From the NCBI GenBank assembly GCA_030998015.1, contig JARWMV010000252.1, positions 558,001-622,000 of the forward strand: a DNA stretch of 64,000 nt, written 5' to 3'. This document shows, piece after piece, positions 35,861 through 48,315 of this stretch. This DNA comes from Ceratorhiza oryzae-sativae. Lineage: Eukaryota > Basidiomycota > Agaricomycetes > Cantharellales > Ceratobasidiaceae. Within the stretch, counting starts at the first letter, position 1; every line of letters begins with the position of its first letter. The notes below the pieces were generated by a model. It was not told the DNA's origin and did not search any database. It saw nothing but the letters and a program-made list of their open reading frames with translations. Position numbers and translations under genes: made by a program.

Positions 35861-36461
35861 AAAAAAGCAGCTCGGGCCTACGCCTAGGCTGCTTTATACG
35901 ATAGATACCATTCGACCAATCGGCTCACAGCTTTTATATGTAGTTTTATCATCGCTCTATCTCTTTGTCGCCAGTTCTGGTATGCAACTCTGAACTTTCA
36001 ACGCCTTCATCTCATTTCACGGGGCATCTGTATAACTACCCACTTCATCCTTTCCCCCTTGACTCCTGATCTGGTCGCAATCTCTGTTGCTTAGTTTTAA
36101 AAAATCCGTCGTATTTTATAGTGTTTTGTGAGTATTCGCTCGTTTCATAAACCCGCGCTCCTTTCATTTCTTGGATTTATTGCATCTGGTTCATCACATG
36201 TCGCATACACGAGACTTTCGCATTTGCATCTATATCCTTTATTATAATGGTCTAGGCCACTTTACTGCTCACTCTTTTTTTCGAGTGTCTTTCTTTGTGG
36301 GTCTTCATGGGGTTTTGTCCGTGAGTGGATCCGCTAGGTGCCTGCAATTTTGTCTCGCTGCGTTTGTTCAAAAAAATGAATCTATGTTTGCTATGATTAT
36401 CCAAAACACTTTTTTGTGCTAAGAATACACGATTAGGGTGAACAACTCTTCCCAGCTACGC
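35861..36461. other. Convergent 3' region, AT/T-rich
   Basis: 601 bases between the stop codons of the RhoGEF-like gene and ALG9, which converge. Strongly T-rich on the plus strand with several long T runs; no gene seen. Confidence 0.45.
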
Positions 36462-38885
36462 CTATGCGGCGACCTTTTTCAACCACTGCTTTGACTCTCT
36501 AAGCTTCGCTTTTGCCCCATCTCTTAACAGGCAATACTCTCCAAAAGTATTACCGCGTTGCCACGCTGCCCCAGGAACCCAGAGTACTCGCGTAATCATG
36601 CTCGACCGAGATGCGTCAAGGAACGGGAAACATACAACATCATCCCATTCTCCAGCGGGCAAAAAAGGCAAGTTCTGGGTTCCGGAAAGTCGAAGGTGAA
36701 CCAGGTAATCGCATTGTGCTGGGTCGGCTGCTTGGCCTTCCTCAGCACGATTCAGATCGTTGAACCCGCTTGGAGTGATACGTGTGGTACGTCCGAGGAC
36801 ACGCGGTATTTCACCAAACAGACCATCGCGGGGTGTTGGCAGGCCTTCAATATCGCCGGTGACTGAAACAACAGGTAGGAACGGCCTGGGCAGCATGCCG
36901 TCGAATCCACTCTCGATCAACAGGGGCTCAATGCCAGCTGGCACAAGGTAGCTCCCTGGAAAACGGTACCACTCTGCTCCCCAGCAGATTTTTAGACCAA
37001 ACTGGCGGACAAGAGAGAGGTCAACGTCGATGTCTTCATCGTATTTGCTTGTGTGGGACTTTTTAGTTTTGTCCGGTACCGAAAGGAGGCCAGTTGTGTT
37101 GAGGAGATGAGGGAGCTCGTCGTATTGGAAGTGATATGCAATGTCTAGAGGGGCGTGGTAATACTTGTACAGCGCCAGAATACGAGAGACGGAGAGGAAG
37201 CTCGTAATTAAGATGACTGTAAGAGTCGAACTCTTGAACAGAGACGTTTGGGAAGCCTATGAGATGGTCAGTGGTGTTCAATCCGAAACCAGGTGGAACT
37301 CACACGATACTGCGAGTTGGTCGCTTTGATATAAGTTTTTTCCATCCATCCACGCATGAGGTATAGCGTTGTAGCAGCGTTGAAACACAAAAGAGGATAT
37401 ATGGGATACATGAACCTTTCTTCTTTGTGTGCCTGAGCCGTAAGAGCCATGCTCCAGAGGTAGAACGGAGCAAGCCTGACCACAAGCAGAGTGTATGGTG
37501 AGCTGGTCTGGCCTGCTGGGCCACGCATTGAGCCCAACCGACTATTGTCGAATCGTTGGGTGATAAACAACGCCGGGAGGGATGCCAGAGCAAAAGGAAC
37601 TAGGATATTGAAATTGAGCGTCAGATTGACCAGGTAAAAGTACCAAGGCTCGGTGCCGTAAAGGGTGGGACCTCGGCCAGATGAGCCGCTAAAGATATTA
37701 TATTTAACCAGGTTCCAAGGTGTCAATGTAAGCCGGCCGAAGGCAAAGGTGTCAATTAGACAAACCGGTACCTGCAAGTAGGCTTCATTAGTCGAGTAGA
37801 AAGGGCATTACAAGGTGAAGCACATTCTTACCAGAATAAGCGCAGCAACGGCACCACTGCCAAACAACCTCTGCCAACGCGCTTTTATCCAGCCTTGAAG
37901 CGACGACTCGGGCACTAAATCACCACCGTATATGAAGAGTTCTTCAAATACGAATGGTATGGCAAGCAGAAGCGAAAACGGCCATCCAACAACCGCGCCA
38001 GTGGAAAAGAGAACGGTGGCGGCAAGTGTTCGTTGGGTCCGAGAGGAAGAGGGTGGGACGAATGAGAACGAGCATGCAGCCGTAGTCGTGTACATGGCAA
38101 ATGTGGAAGGTAAAAACGCTAATAGAACGAATTAAATCATGTGTCCCAAGAATTAATTGCTTGGCGCTCACCCGTAGAAGCATTCCACATGCCAGCGCTG
38201 AAGAGTAGCATGAAGAAGAGATATCGACCGATACGATCATTGACATTCTCGACAACAGCTCGGTAAAACCGAGCCTCGCAAAGTGAAGATACCAGCGCAA
38301 AAATCATTCGGAGTCCGAAAAACGTATGTCGCTGATGGGAATGCCGAGTAAGTTAGCAGAATACCCACACCGGTTGGTCAGGACAGACTCGCCTTTCCCC
38401 AAGATGCAAGCCACACAGGAATCCTTGCTGGGAAAAAATGCAGAAGTATATAAGCCCAGCTTCGAAGGCCATATGCGGGCGACGTCTCCCAGGTCTGAAA
38501 CCCATGTCCTTGGTCGAGATAATGTAGAGGCTCCCAAAAATTGAAGACTTTTTCAGGTAGACGTCAGCATTTCTCCCCAAGTTTTATCATGTTTCGCACC
38601 TTCATCACAGTCTTGTATGTTAGACCATGTTGCAGCACAAACTCGAATAAGAATTAAAATTCTAAACGCAACGGAGAAACTAGGACACCATGGTGCACGA
38701 GCAGCCCTGATGCAGCATATCTGTCAATAAAGATCAACCTGCCCATGGATAGTGCTTTCTTACCGTCGAATCTGGTCTTGGAGCAGCCCGGTGTGTCGTT
38801 CGGGTTTGGGTGCCACAGCTGTTTCGTTGACGTCCTTAGTCGGTCGACGAAAACGGATGGTTTCGGTCCCAGGTGGTAAATTCAT
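36462..38885 (-). CDS. alg9: ALG9 alpha-1,2-mannosyltransferase
   Basis: Start ATG 38885-38883, stop at 36462. Reconstruction gives MNLPPGTETIRFRRPTKD, then RAARAPWCPSFSVAFRILIL, DCDEVFNFWEPLHYL with GHGFQTWETSP (the luminal, acidic GT22 loop), ARFYRAVVENVNDRIGRYL, a series of membrane segments, LVKYNIFSGSSGRGPTLYGT with EPWYFYLVNLTLNFN, and HKEERFMYPIYPLLCFNAAT, the order of the GT22 family member ALG9. It adds the seventh and ninth mannoses, from Dol-P-Man, to the lipid-linked oligosaccharide in the ER lumen. The long C-terminal luminal part ends with KQWLKKVAA. Several short introns; one, 38332-38392, must use a GC donor (GCGAGT) to give GKRHTFFGLRM. All joins close in frame. Confidence 0.85.
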
Positions 38886-39666
38886 GGTAGTGGCAAAGTT
38901 GAAGCAGATTTAGAACTTGTAGCGTGCGACGCCGAGAATTTATGCTCGGCGCCGTAGACAGTCGTGAGCAAGTTGTCACCAGTGGGAATCCAGCACGTGT
39001 ATCGGGCGTTAACGGATTTTCTTAAAGAATTTACTTCAGCTTGACTCAGCATGAGTGCTGTTAGTATTGATTAGTATATTCTAGGGGTCTCATGTATTTG
39101 ATGCTTTTGGTAGTTCATGACCACTTTCACCGCGTTCTACGCTAGTTGCGATGATAAATACTTTTGCTGACCTGGTTCTCTGTTGTCCTCAAGAAAATAA
39201 GCAATCGTCTCAAAAGCGACGAGTTTCGCTGCTTTAAGATTATCTATTGAACTCCATACTCAATTTTTGATATTTTTGAACCAGCTTCCTTGTCATAATT
39301 GACAACTACGCAGGGACAGTAGTCGAGTTGCGAAGCCAGAACCAGTCGGGGGATTATGAGAACGTCGGCGCGTAACTTACAAATGTACGATGGCATGTCT
39401 TAATTTAGAGCCCTTGAGTGACCCGGTAGAAGCAAGATGATTATTAAGTGTACTCACAATCTGAATCAAGCTTGGCAAGTTCGGGGGCACTCATGTCCCG
39501 CGGTTCTCTGCTTTTAGAAGTCGCCCGCCGAAATGCTCAAGTGCTCGCACTTACACCTCCTCGCTCAACTTGGAGATTTGTTTACTGACCAGCGACACAT
39601 TCTTATATATTTAGCAAGCTGGGTTAGGAACGTACTGGATAGAGTCGTGAATACGAGCCAAACCCT
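38886..39666. other. Intergenic region between ALG9 and GRAM-type copy B
   Basis: 781 bases; the left part is the ALG9 promoter, the right part the 3' flank of the GRAM-type copy B. AT-rich, no credible gene or repeat. The DNA beside the ALG9 start (38,900-39,010) has no TATA box. Confidence 0.4.
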
Positions 39667-42298
39667 TCATGCATTTGTCCACCGCTTAGCACCCCACCCC
39701 ACCAATGTTCCGAATATTTCATCTCGATTAGAAATAAACCTAAAAACAATCTCTTGTTCTTCATTTTCTTCGTCCTTGTAGCGAATTCTCAGCCCACCTA
39801 ACCGGCCAAATGCGTCAGTGTTGATGCTAAGAGAATAGCCATATTACTCACTCGTATGACCAGTTTTCTTGACGCCTTGAACCCGATCGAGTGGAATCAC
39901 CCTGCGAGGGCTATCCTTTGAAATAGATGTGAATGTAATGGCTTCGGAGTTCAGAGTTAGAGAGCCAGGTGTTGCCTCATGGATAGCTGAAACGACTGGG
40001 ACATTATACGGTTCAGCGACAAATAATTTAAACGACGAAACCAAAAACCCACTTTTCGGGGCTCCAAAATTCTGCAAGGATTCGTCGGGATCGTCCTAAA
40101 GAAAAGTTCAACCAAGCAGTTCAGCACATGTACGCATACACTCACATGATGCCCCATCAAGTCCACCTTTACGTCCTCCCATCGATGTTTCAGTCGATCC
40201 ATCGGACCTGTATTTGATTTGGTGTTCTCCTGAGCTCCGACGTCCTCGCTAGCTAAATTCTCGTTCTCTCCACGAGCGGTAGCTCGTTCCTCTGCAGCAA
40301 CCGCTTCCTTCTCGTTTGCCTCTTGGCGCATATCATGAACACTTTGTTTGTACCCAGCTTCTGTCGCCCAGACCGGTTGAGCTCGCGTGATGTCCCCTTG
40401 TGCATCTTGAACTGTAGGATTGAGGCCGGCGATATGTTGGGTGGCTCTGCTGCGTTGTTGGCGTGTATGGCGAGAGGTCGGTATGATGCTCTCGCCGCGG
40501 GCGAGGCGTTTACCAATGAGTGCCGTGACATATTCCGTGTCAGATGGCACGTTGGAAAGAGGCGCAGGGATGCTAATGGGTAGAGTTGAGACAGGAGAAG
40601 GGCGAGGCAAAATTCAGTTACGCACCGTTTAATAGTATCAAAGGGCAGAGCCAAAATCACAGGCACAACAAACCAGAAAAAGAACCCCACAGCACCAAAA
40701 AATAGCTTGGCCAGAACCCGCGCTGGCGTTAGCGCAAGGAATAAAGTCAACAGTCCGAGAATGAACGTATATATGCGAGACGGTCGGTCGCAACGCCAGA
40801 TGAATAAACTGTGGAAATCGTTAGTACCAAAACTTGCGATGCCTCGGGGACGTACTTTCGAACTCGTTCATGGAAGTCCGCAATACCCTCCATGGCTTTC
40901 ACTGTTGTTCTTCTCCAGTCGACATCCTCGCTCGAAGAGTTCTGCTCCTTTCCTTCCGCCTCTGCACCGACTTTTACGGCTACAGCGTGCGTAGTACGCT
41001 TGGCGGCACCTTTCACTTTCTTTCCCTTCTCCTTCGTAAGTAACTTGGCCAGCTTCATCATCTCCCGCACTGTCATTTCTCCTCCACCCTGCCCAATACC
41101 AGGAATCGAGCCTGTACCAAAGAAGCTAGCAGCGGCAGCATCTGCTTCCATCACGCCTCCAAATTCAACCGCTTCTACCGCAGCCCTCCGCCGCCTTCTT
41201 AACTCCCTCAAGGTTGGATTCGGTGACATACCGCGACGCAACAAGGCAAGAAATATTTTGCCAAAGAGCCCAGGAAGCAGCATATTGAACCACCAAAGGA
41301 TCCACCAGACGGCGCATACACGCGCGCTATGGTGCCAATCAGTCCAAGCCGCTAGTGCCAATAGATCCATGAGAAATGGTGCATAGAAGGGGTAGGTTGA
41401 CGTGTACATTCGCTGTCCGGCAAGTTGTGCTGCCCCTATTTTAAACTCTGAGGGGGGAGCGACAGGAGCTGGAGGAAGTGTCGCTGTCAGAAACGCCGCA
41501 ACGTGAGCCGAAAGATAGCGTGGAACTGGTGATTTTGTAGGGGTTTTAGAAATTGAAGAGCCCACGCCAGTAGAGGAATCCGAGATTTTGTTTTGAGATG
41601 GATTCGTCAGGGGCTCGTCGATATTATCCTCTGCGTCCAAAACCGTCTCGTCATCAATAGGGATCAGCTGGATGTCGCCCGGTCGACCATCCTTGAACCT
41701 AGAACGCATAATACGAATATTCCTCGGCTGATGGTCTTCCGTAGGTGCGAGGGTAATTTCGTTGACATGCTAAGATACCAACTATTTAGTTGACAAACCA
41801 CTCGCATAAGCCGAAGCTACATACGCTTGCGAAAACGGTTAAAAACCGCTCGATTTCCTCGTCGTCGTAAAGCCTGCGTAGTTGTATATCGCTCAAGGCG
41901 CCTTCTTCTTCGTCCTCCTCGGGCTCAACCCTCTCCACTATTCGCGCGTTGGCGAGTTCTGCCTGTGCGTCGTGGACTTCAGCAATGGCCCCAGATTTTG
42001 TTGTGTCTGCCGGGCCCAGAGGATAGTCTTCAAGGGTGGTAACGGTCTGCGAGCGGGCCCCTTCTCCCCTGAGTTTGGTGCTAGTAGATGTATCAGGTGC
42101 TGGGTAGGAGTGGTAGGTTAGCACAAGTCGTACACAGCAACAGAAGCACTTCGTACCGTCATCCAGGGTCACTGGCATAGTAGCACCGTCTCTCACGAGC
42201 GGAGGCCTTTGTGGTTCAGTTTCAGGATCGCTGGGCTCATTGTCGATCTTTTCGTGTTTGAAAACATCTTTGACTGAAGATAGTATTCTGGCAGTCAT
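39667..42298 (-). CDS. GRAM-type membrane protein, copy B (DUF3292-like family)
   Basis: Start 42298, stop 39669-39667. Paralogue of 18275-20928, in the opposite orientation and with introns at the same points, including the first (after VTLDD), the one before HVNEITLAPT and the one before the last GRAM segment. Seen in order: LEDYPLGP, LSDIQLRRLYDDEEIERFLTVF, the first membrane region (AGQRMYTSTYPFYAPFLMDL, VWWILWWFNMLLPGLFG), a basic Ala-rich loop with GTGSIPGIGQGGG, the second membrane region (FFWFVVPVILALPF), a charged helical stretch, then the GRAM-like end (EATPGSLTLNSEAITFTS, RVIPLDRVQGVKKTG, IVFRFISNRDEIFGTLVGW). The two copies share clearly more than half of their residues in the conserved blocks. 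No frame break seen. Function unknown; a membrane-anchored lipid-contact or scaffold role is inference from the GRAM domain. Confidence 0.72.
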
Positions 42299-43178
42299 AT
42301 GAGGCGAGTAATTGAAACTAGCAGCGGCTGGTTGCGCGCCACGCCACAGTTTATAAATCGACGCTCCAACAAGCCATGACGCTCCAGAAGGTCAAAGGTA
42401 GTCGATAGGTTAGAGTCGGATAAGTAACGGAACAAATCAAGTGATGCAACGTGGTCATTTTGTCTGTACGAGACGGATAAGTTGCGTCAGCAGGGCTCAT
42501 TCGATGTCATCGTAGGGGTATGCATATACGAGGTAAGCTGGATGGTTAGCGTTGATTTGTGATTTTCTCGTCTATGGGAGCGTATTTCGGAGCCGTCTCA
42601 AATCCAATTTAGGTCAGCACTTGGAGAGGACAGCTAGAGGATATAAACTTTTGGATGAGGTCACGTTGCCCAATTCTTGTTAGCCGTGTAGCAGCTATAC
42701 AGAGTCAGATACAAAGACACATTAAACTATTTTTTCTTTTAGTTCAATTAGAAACGGTAAAAGACATCAAGTGACCCGAGTGTATGCCATTTTCAAGTGG
42801 TGGCGCATCATGCAATACCACGTGCGAGCGGTCGATCCCTGTGACTCGCCCATTTAAACTCGCCTCGTTGATGGAAAGTATTCCACGCCCAGGACCCCAA
42901 GGTTTTTCTTTTGGGTTTATACAAACCGGGGGCTACACATTCCTTCCAGCCAGCAGCCCAGAAGGCTGGTGCAGCGATTATCCGAGGCATCGTCTCGTTT
43001 GGTGCTTGTGCATTGCGATGGTGGCGAGGCGATGATCGGAGGGAGTGTTTGCAGGTGTTTGTGGACAAGCGCCGGGCTGCTGGTGGGCGATCGCGAAAGT
43101 GAGTTTGGACGAACCAAGTGGTGAGAAAGCAACGTTTCCGCCAGTAGACGCACGCCCACCGCACACACAGAAGCGATC
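42299..43178. other. Divergent intergenic region between GRAM-type copy B and SIN3
   Basis: 880 bases between divergent start codons. An Arg/Gly-rich minus-strand frame that overlaps the SIN3 5' end is composition-driven. No TATA or repeat noticed. Confidence 0.4.
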
Positions 43179-46100
43179 ATGGACCCAGCGCGTCCGCTCT
43201 CTCGGTCTTCGCTCGAGGCGCGCCCAGACGCGGCGACGACGGACCCGCTGCCGACATCATCTGCCCCTCCACCACCGCCCGTCCGTCTGCCCGAGCCACC
43301 CAAGCCAGCAGACACCCCCAGGCACATGTCCGTCGAGCCCACCATCCCACCACAGACGACGACGACGACGGGCCCACCCACCGCGATGCTCCCCCCGCTC
43401 CCGCTCCCGCCCCCATCCACTCTCCCCGCCCCGCCGTCGGGCCAGACACCAGGCGCTCCGTTGCCGACACCAGGTCCGTCTATGTTGCCGGGACTAGCCT
43501 CGCTCACATCATCTGCTGCTGTCTCGTCGTATCCGCCACACCCGTCGTCCAAGTCGGCTGACGACCGAGCAAAAACACCAGCGCCGGGTCTGCCCTCGTT
43601 TGCCTCGGCTGGTCTGCCACCTATCAACTCTGTGCCTCCATCTGGCACTCCTGGTCCCAACGGCCTCTTGCCTTCGCCAAACACCGGCAACGCGTCACTC
43701 GGGCTCGGCCCGGCTGGCGGTGCGAGCGCCCGTCCTCCGAGCGTTGGTCCACACAACATCAACCCCAACGCTATTCCAACGAATGCCCCTCCCCCCTTGC
43801 GCTCCTATACCCCTCCCCGTTCGCCCAACCCTGCCGATGCATCCACCCCATCGTCACCTACAAGCAGGCCACTCAATGTCAAGGATGCACTTTCGTATCT
43901 CGAGATGGTCAAAATCAAGTTTCAGGACAAACCAGATGTCTACAATCACTTTTTGGACATCATGAAGGACTTCAAGAGTCAGGCGTATGTTGATCTATAC
44001 CGCTGACTGACATCCGAGCTCACACCGTTTGCCTCTAGAATCGATACCCCAGGCGTCATTGACCGTGTTTCCAGTTTGTTTAGCGGACACACGGTTCTCA
44101 TCCAAGGATTCAACACATTTTTGCCCATGGGCTATCGCATTGACTGCACCGTCGACCAACATGACCACAATCTCATCACGGTCACCACCCCCTCTGGCAC
44201 CACCACACAGACGACAGGCGGCCCCCCGCGTCATATCATACCTGGCCACGCTGCTTCCCCGGCACCACCATCCGCCCCAGCCCATCCAGCCCTCGCTGGG
44301 GGACCCCTCCCACCGCTCTCTCCATACTATCACAACTCCCCCGCTACCGTTCATGCTGTTGCTGCTCTCCAAGGTGGTCCGTCGCTTATTCCCGGTTCGG
44401 CTCCTCCCGTAGCCGCTGCAAGTTCCACCCCCGGTCCGTCTCACGCCGATGTGCACCACCCGAGCAACCGAAACGTCCCGATGGTCGAATTCAACCAAGC
44501 GGTCAACTACGTCAACAAGATCAAGCAGCGGTTCTCGTCCGACCCAGACACGTACAAGCAATTCCTCGAGATTTTGCAGACGTACCAAAAAGAGCAGCGG
44601 CCAATCGCCGAAGTATATCAGCAGGTCAATGTACTGTTTAACAACCAGCGGACTTGCTTGAAGATTTCCAATACTTTTTGCCCGATAATAGTGGAGGTGG
44701 CGGGGCTGGTGGCCCTGGGCCAAGCGGGGGCGGCGGTTGTTTGGGATGATGGCCCAAATGACTGCAGATGGTTCCTGGGCCCGGGTTGACGATAAGTCTG
44801 GCAAGGGCAAAGAGCCAAGCGGGAGCAACGTCGGTTCGGGTAGCAAAGCGACTGGGAGCGCCGACAAGGACAAGCGCAAGGACGCCAAAGAGCGTGAGCG
44901 AGAACGTGAGCGCGAACGCGAACGTGAGCGCGAGAGGCTTGAACGAGAACAGCGCGAGCGGGAGAAAGGGAAAGCCGAGAGCGCGGCTCGAAAGAAGAAG
45001 CGTGTCTTGGAAAAGGAGGCCGAGAAGAATGGGAAGGCTGGGGCGAGCAAGGTGAGGCTTGGGGTGCCTTGGATATGTTGGCCTCGGGTTTGGGATGAGG
45101 GTAGTCGTTCTGACCATGCTTTTATTACAGAGGACCAAGGTTGCACACAAGGATGCCGAAGATTTGACTTATGCCGGCTCACCACCACCTGCACAGCAAT
45201 ATCATTCGAACCCGAACCAACCTTCGACCTCACACCTCGCGCCTGCTCACGTCCAACCCCAAAACCCGCTGACGACCCCAGACGAAATGGCCTTTTTTGA
45301 TCGTGTCCGAAAGTACATTGACGATCGGATGGTGTATCAAGAATTCCTAAAGATGATCAACTTGTTCGTCCAAGAGATCATCGACGTCCGAACACTCGTC
45401 GATCGTGCGCGCGGGTTCTTAAACGACGAGCTCATGGTCCAATTTAAGGAAATACTCGGCTGGGACGATCGGCCGATCGAGGTTGATCTCGGTGGGGGTG
45501 AGGGTGGACCTGTCGCACCCGCACTTGATCGTCCGCGGGTGGATTTGAATTCATGTCCCAAGTTTGGCCCGAGTTATCGTAGGCTGCCACAGAGCGTGAG
45601 TTGATTCGACTGAACTCTTGGATCCCCATGATTCTGATCAATGTTTCTAGGAGATCAATCTGGCTTGCTCTGGTCGAGACGCAATGTGCTGGGAGGTCCT
45701 CAACGACGAATGGGTCTCGCATCCGACTTGGCTATCCGAGGAAACAGGTTTCTCTACGGGAAAGAAAAACTCGTACGAGGATGCACTGCACAAATCTGAA
45801 GAAGAGCGCCACGAATATGACTTCAACATCGAAGCACTCCTTCGCACCATCGCTATCCTCGAACCGATCAAAGCCCGCATCGACGCGATGGATCCCGAGA
45901 AACGTGCGACGTTTACACTTGATCCGCACCTGGGCGGTCAGTCCCGTGGGATCTACCAACGTGTCATCAAAAAGGTGTATGACAAGGCGGTTGGGGCTGA
46001 AGTGATTCGAGCGTTGCACGAGAACCCGGCCGTGGCGGTTCGAGTCGTGCTCGAGCGACTGAAACAAAAAGAGGACGAGTGGAAACGGGCCCAACGCGAG

Positions 46101-48161
46101 TGGAATAAAGTCTGGCGTGAGGTTGAGGCGAGGAACTTTTACAAGGCGCTGGATCACCAGGGTGCGAACATCAAGGCGAACGACAAGAAGGCGTTGGCGT
46201 CCAAGCAGCTGGTGCTCGAGGCCGAAGCTCGACGTAAAGAAGGCGTGCGTGCACGCCAGCGTATGGTCGATCCGACATTTAGGAGGATCGAGCGAGAGGT
46301 ACCCGAGTCACCTGTCGGCGGCGCGTCTAGTTCAGGCGGATCCGGGTCTGGCATGTCGTTTGTCATTGACGATATGAGCGTTCTCCAAGACGTCATGAAG
46401 CTGGTCCTTGTCTATCTCGATCGTGCCGGTGGAAACGTTTGTCCCCTGGATGAGCGCAAAAAAGTCGAGAGGTTCTTGAGGACGTTTGTGCCCATGGCAT
46501 TTATGCAGGATTACGCAACCTTTGATGCGGTGTTTGGTGAGCCACTCGATGGTGGCGAAGGCGATGTCATGGGCGACGATAGTACACGCAAAGGGGGCGA
46601 CTTGCGAAAAAAGGCAATGAAGAACAACAGCAAGTCGCGCGGCGGGAAGAACGCAGCTTCGGCAAAGGATGGAGGGAGCGCTCGAGCCTCGCCCATGGTT
46701 GTCGATTCGGACGTTGTCTCACCCGAGAGCGCCAACGCCGATGCCCTCCCAGAGGGCGTGTGGGTCCGGATGGATGAAGGTCCTGCGCCTGGACCCAGCA
46801 CTGCTGGAGGAAAGAGGACCAAGGGGACGATGTTTGTAAACAATGCGGTTTATGTATTGTTAAGGATTATTCAGGTGAGTCTAACATTTGACGCTTTGTT
46901 CGATCGTTGACTGATAGATATGGCAAAGATTTGGTATTCTCGACTTGTATCGCTTAAAAAGTTGGCCAAGCAGCTTGCAGATTCGGGGGAGTCTTATTTG
47001 GAGAACCCGCTGGCCGTTCAACTTGGGTTGAACGATGCTGTCCCACCGAGTGCGCACCGACTGATCCCTACCAGTGCGAGTTGTGAGTACCTGTCCTGCT
47101 CTTGTGACTGTGGTTGTTGAGGCTGCTCGCCTTTAGCTTCGAGCCCCGCATCCGAATTCTACGCCACCATTCTTGACGCGAGTGAGCGCATGTTTGATGG
47201 CGAGATCGATTGGCAGCAGTTTGAAGAGGTCGCACGCTTCATGTTTGGGACCAAGGCATACGTGGTATTTACTATCGACCTGCTGGCGAGCCGAATCATC
47301 AAGCAGGTGGGAGCATATTCACATTATCCAGCTGAACATATCTAACCTTGCTGTAGACACAAGCTATCCTGAGCGACGCTCGCTGGCCAGAGTTGTCTGC
47401 TTTGATTCAAAAAGAGCGTCGAGAAACTGCACCTGGACCGAGCTCTCAGTTCTTGATCAACTATCGGCGACAAGTCGAAGCGCTGATTGCGGGCGAGGAC
47501 AGTCGAGAAAAAGACAACTCGAATTTGAACGTTCATCGTATCGTCTGGGTACGTTTCGTCATTTTCGGTTGGCCGACTAAATATATTCTGAGACTGGTGT
47601 TAGAACAATGAGAAAAAGACGCTGAGCTTCCAGTTGCTTGCTCGAGATGACATGAGCGTGTATGACAGTGAAACCCTAAACGGGCGATGGAGGCAGTATA
47701 TAGACTCTTATGTTTTGGTAGGCGCTTGTCGTTCTTACCACTATTTTGATTGCTGATTGCCCTTTCAGACACATCAAACCGAGGGGCTCAAAAACACCGT
47801 GCAAGGGCCATTGTTGCGTCGGTACGTCTCACCCGATTGTCTGTGATGGGATACGCTCTGAATCAGACCCCGATGCAGAAACCTGCGAAATGTCGATATC
47901 AGCGAGGATTCACCCAAATATCATGCCGAAGGTGGTCTACACATCAAGGTCGACATGCTCACTTATCGACTATTCTTTGTTTCACGAACCGAAGAGACTT
48001 ATTGCCGTGAGCGTACAACCCAAGAAGTACACCAGCTCGACGAGCAAGCCAAAAAGTCTGCCGCAGGCCGCACCAAGGCGTTCGAGTCCTGGTTGGCGAG
48101 TAAGACTGATTCGAAGAGCGGGGAGGGTCATAAAGAGGTTGACATATCGATGGAGCTGTGA
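43179..48161 (+). CDS. sin3: SIN3 transcriptional co-repressor
   Basis: Exons begin at 43179, 44039, 45131, 45651, 46929, 47137, 47357, 47604, 47769 and 47880. A Pro-rich N-terminus of ~230 residues leads into PAH1 ([20 protein letters not shown]...[20 protein letters not shown]), PAH2 ([15 protein letters not shown]...[15 protein letters not shown]), a long Arg/Glu repeat, PAH3 ([15 protein letters not shown]...[10 protein letters not shown]), then the histone-deacetylase interaction domain ([20 protein letters not shown]) and a conserved C-terminal region ([20 protein letters not shown]). SIN3 scaffolds Rpd3-type deacetylase complexes. Two single bases appear missing near 44643 (end of PAH2) and 44735 (G-rich tract); between them the reading frame gives [14 protein letters not shown], the expected PAH2 end. 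I read these as sequence errors. Confidence 0.85.
44893..44958 (+). repeat. Arg-Glu dipeptide-coding repeat inside SIN3
   Basis: A run of GAGCGT/GAACGT-like hexamers encodes about ten alternating Arg-Glu pairs between PAH2 and PAH3. It should form a highly charged helix. The synonymous codon variation between units shows that it is not a recent slippage product. Confidence 0.7.
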
Positions 48162-48315
48162 GCTAGTCTTTTATACAATATTCCCGATCTTGTAGTCTGT
48201 TTTTTGGGTACGATATGTGTATTGGAATACGCCTAGTTAGAATAAGATATCACCACTTTGTGTTTCAAACTCTGATTCATTCCAAAACGGAAAATAAGCC
48301 ACGGAAAAAGATTAA

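Noticed and set aside
42917..43768. 283-codon Gly-rich minus-strand frame opposite the SIN3 5' end
   Set aside because: Mirror of the Pro-rich SIN3 N-terminus (Pro codons read as Gly on the other strand).
43995..45233. 412-codon Ser/Arg-rich minus-strand frame inside SIN3
   Set aside because: Antisense of the PAH2 to RE-repeat region; the SRSRS run is only the complement of the RE-coding repeat.
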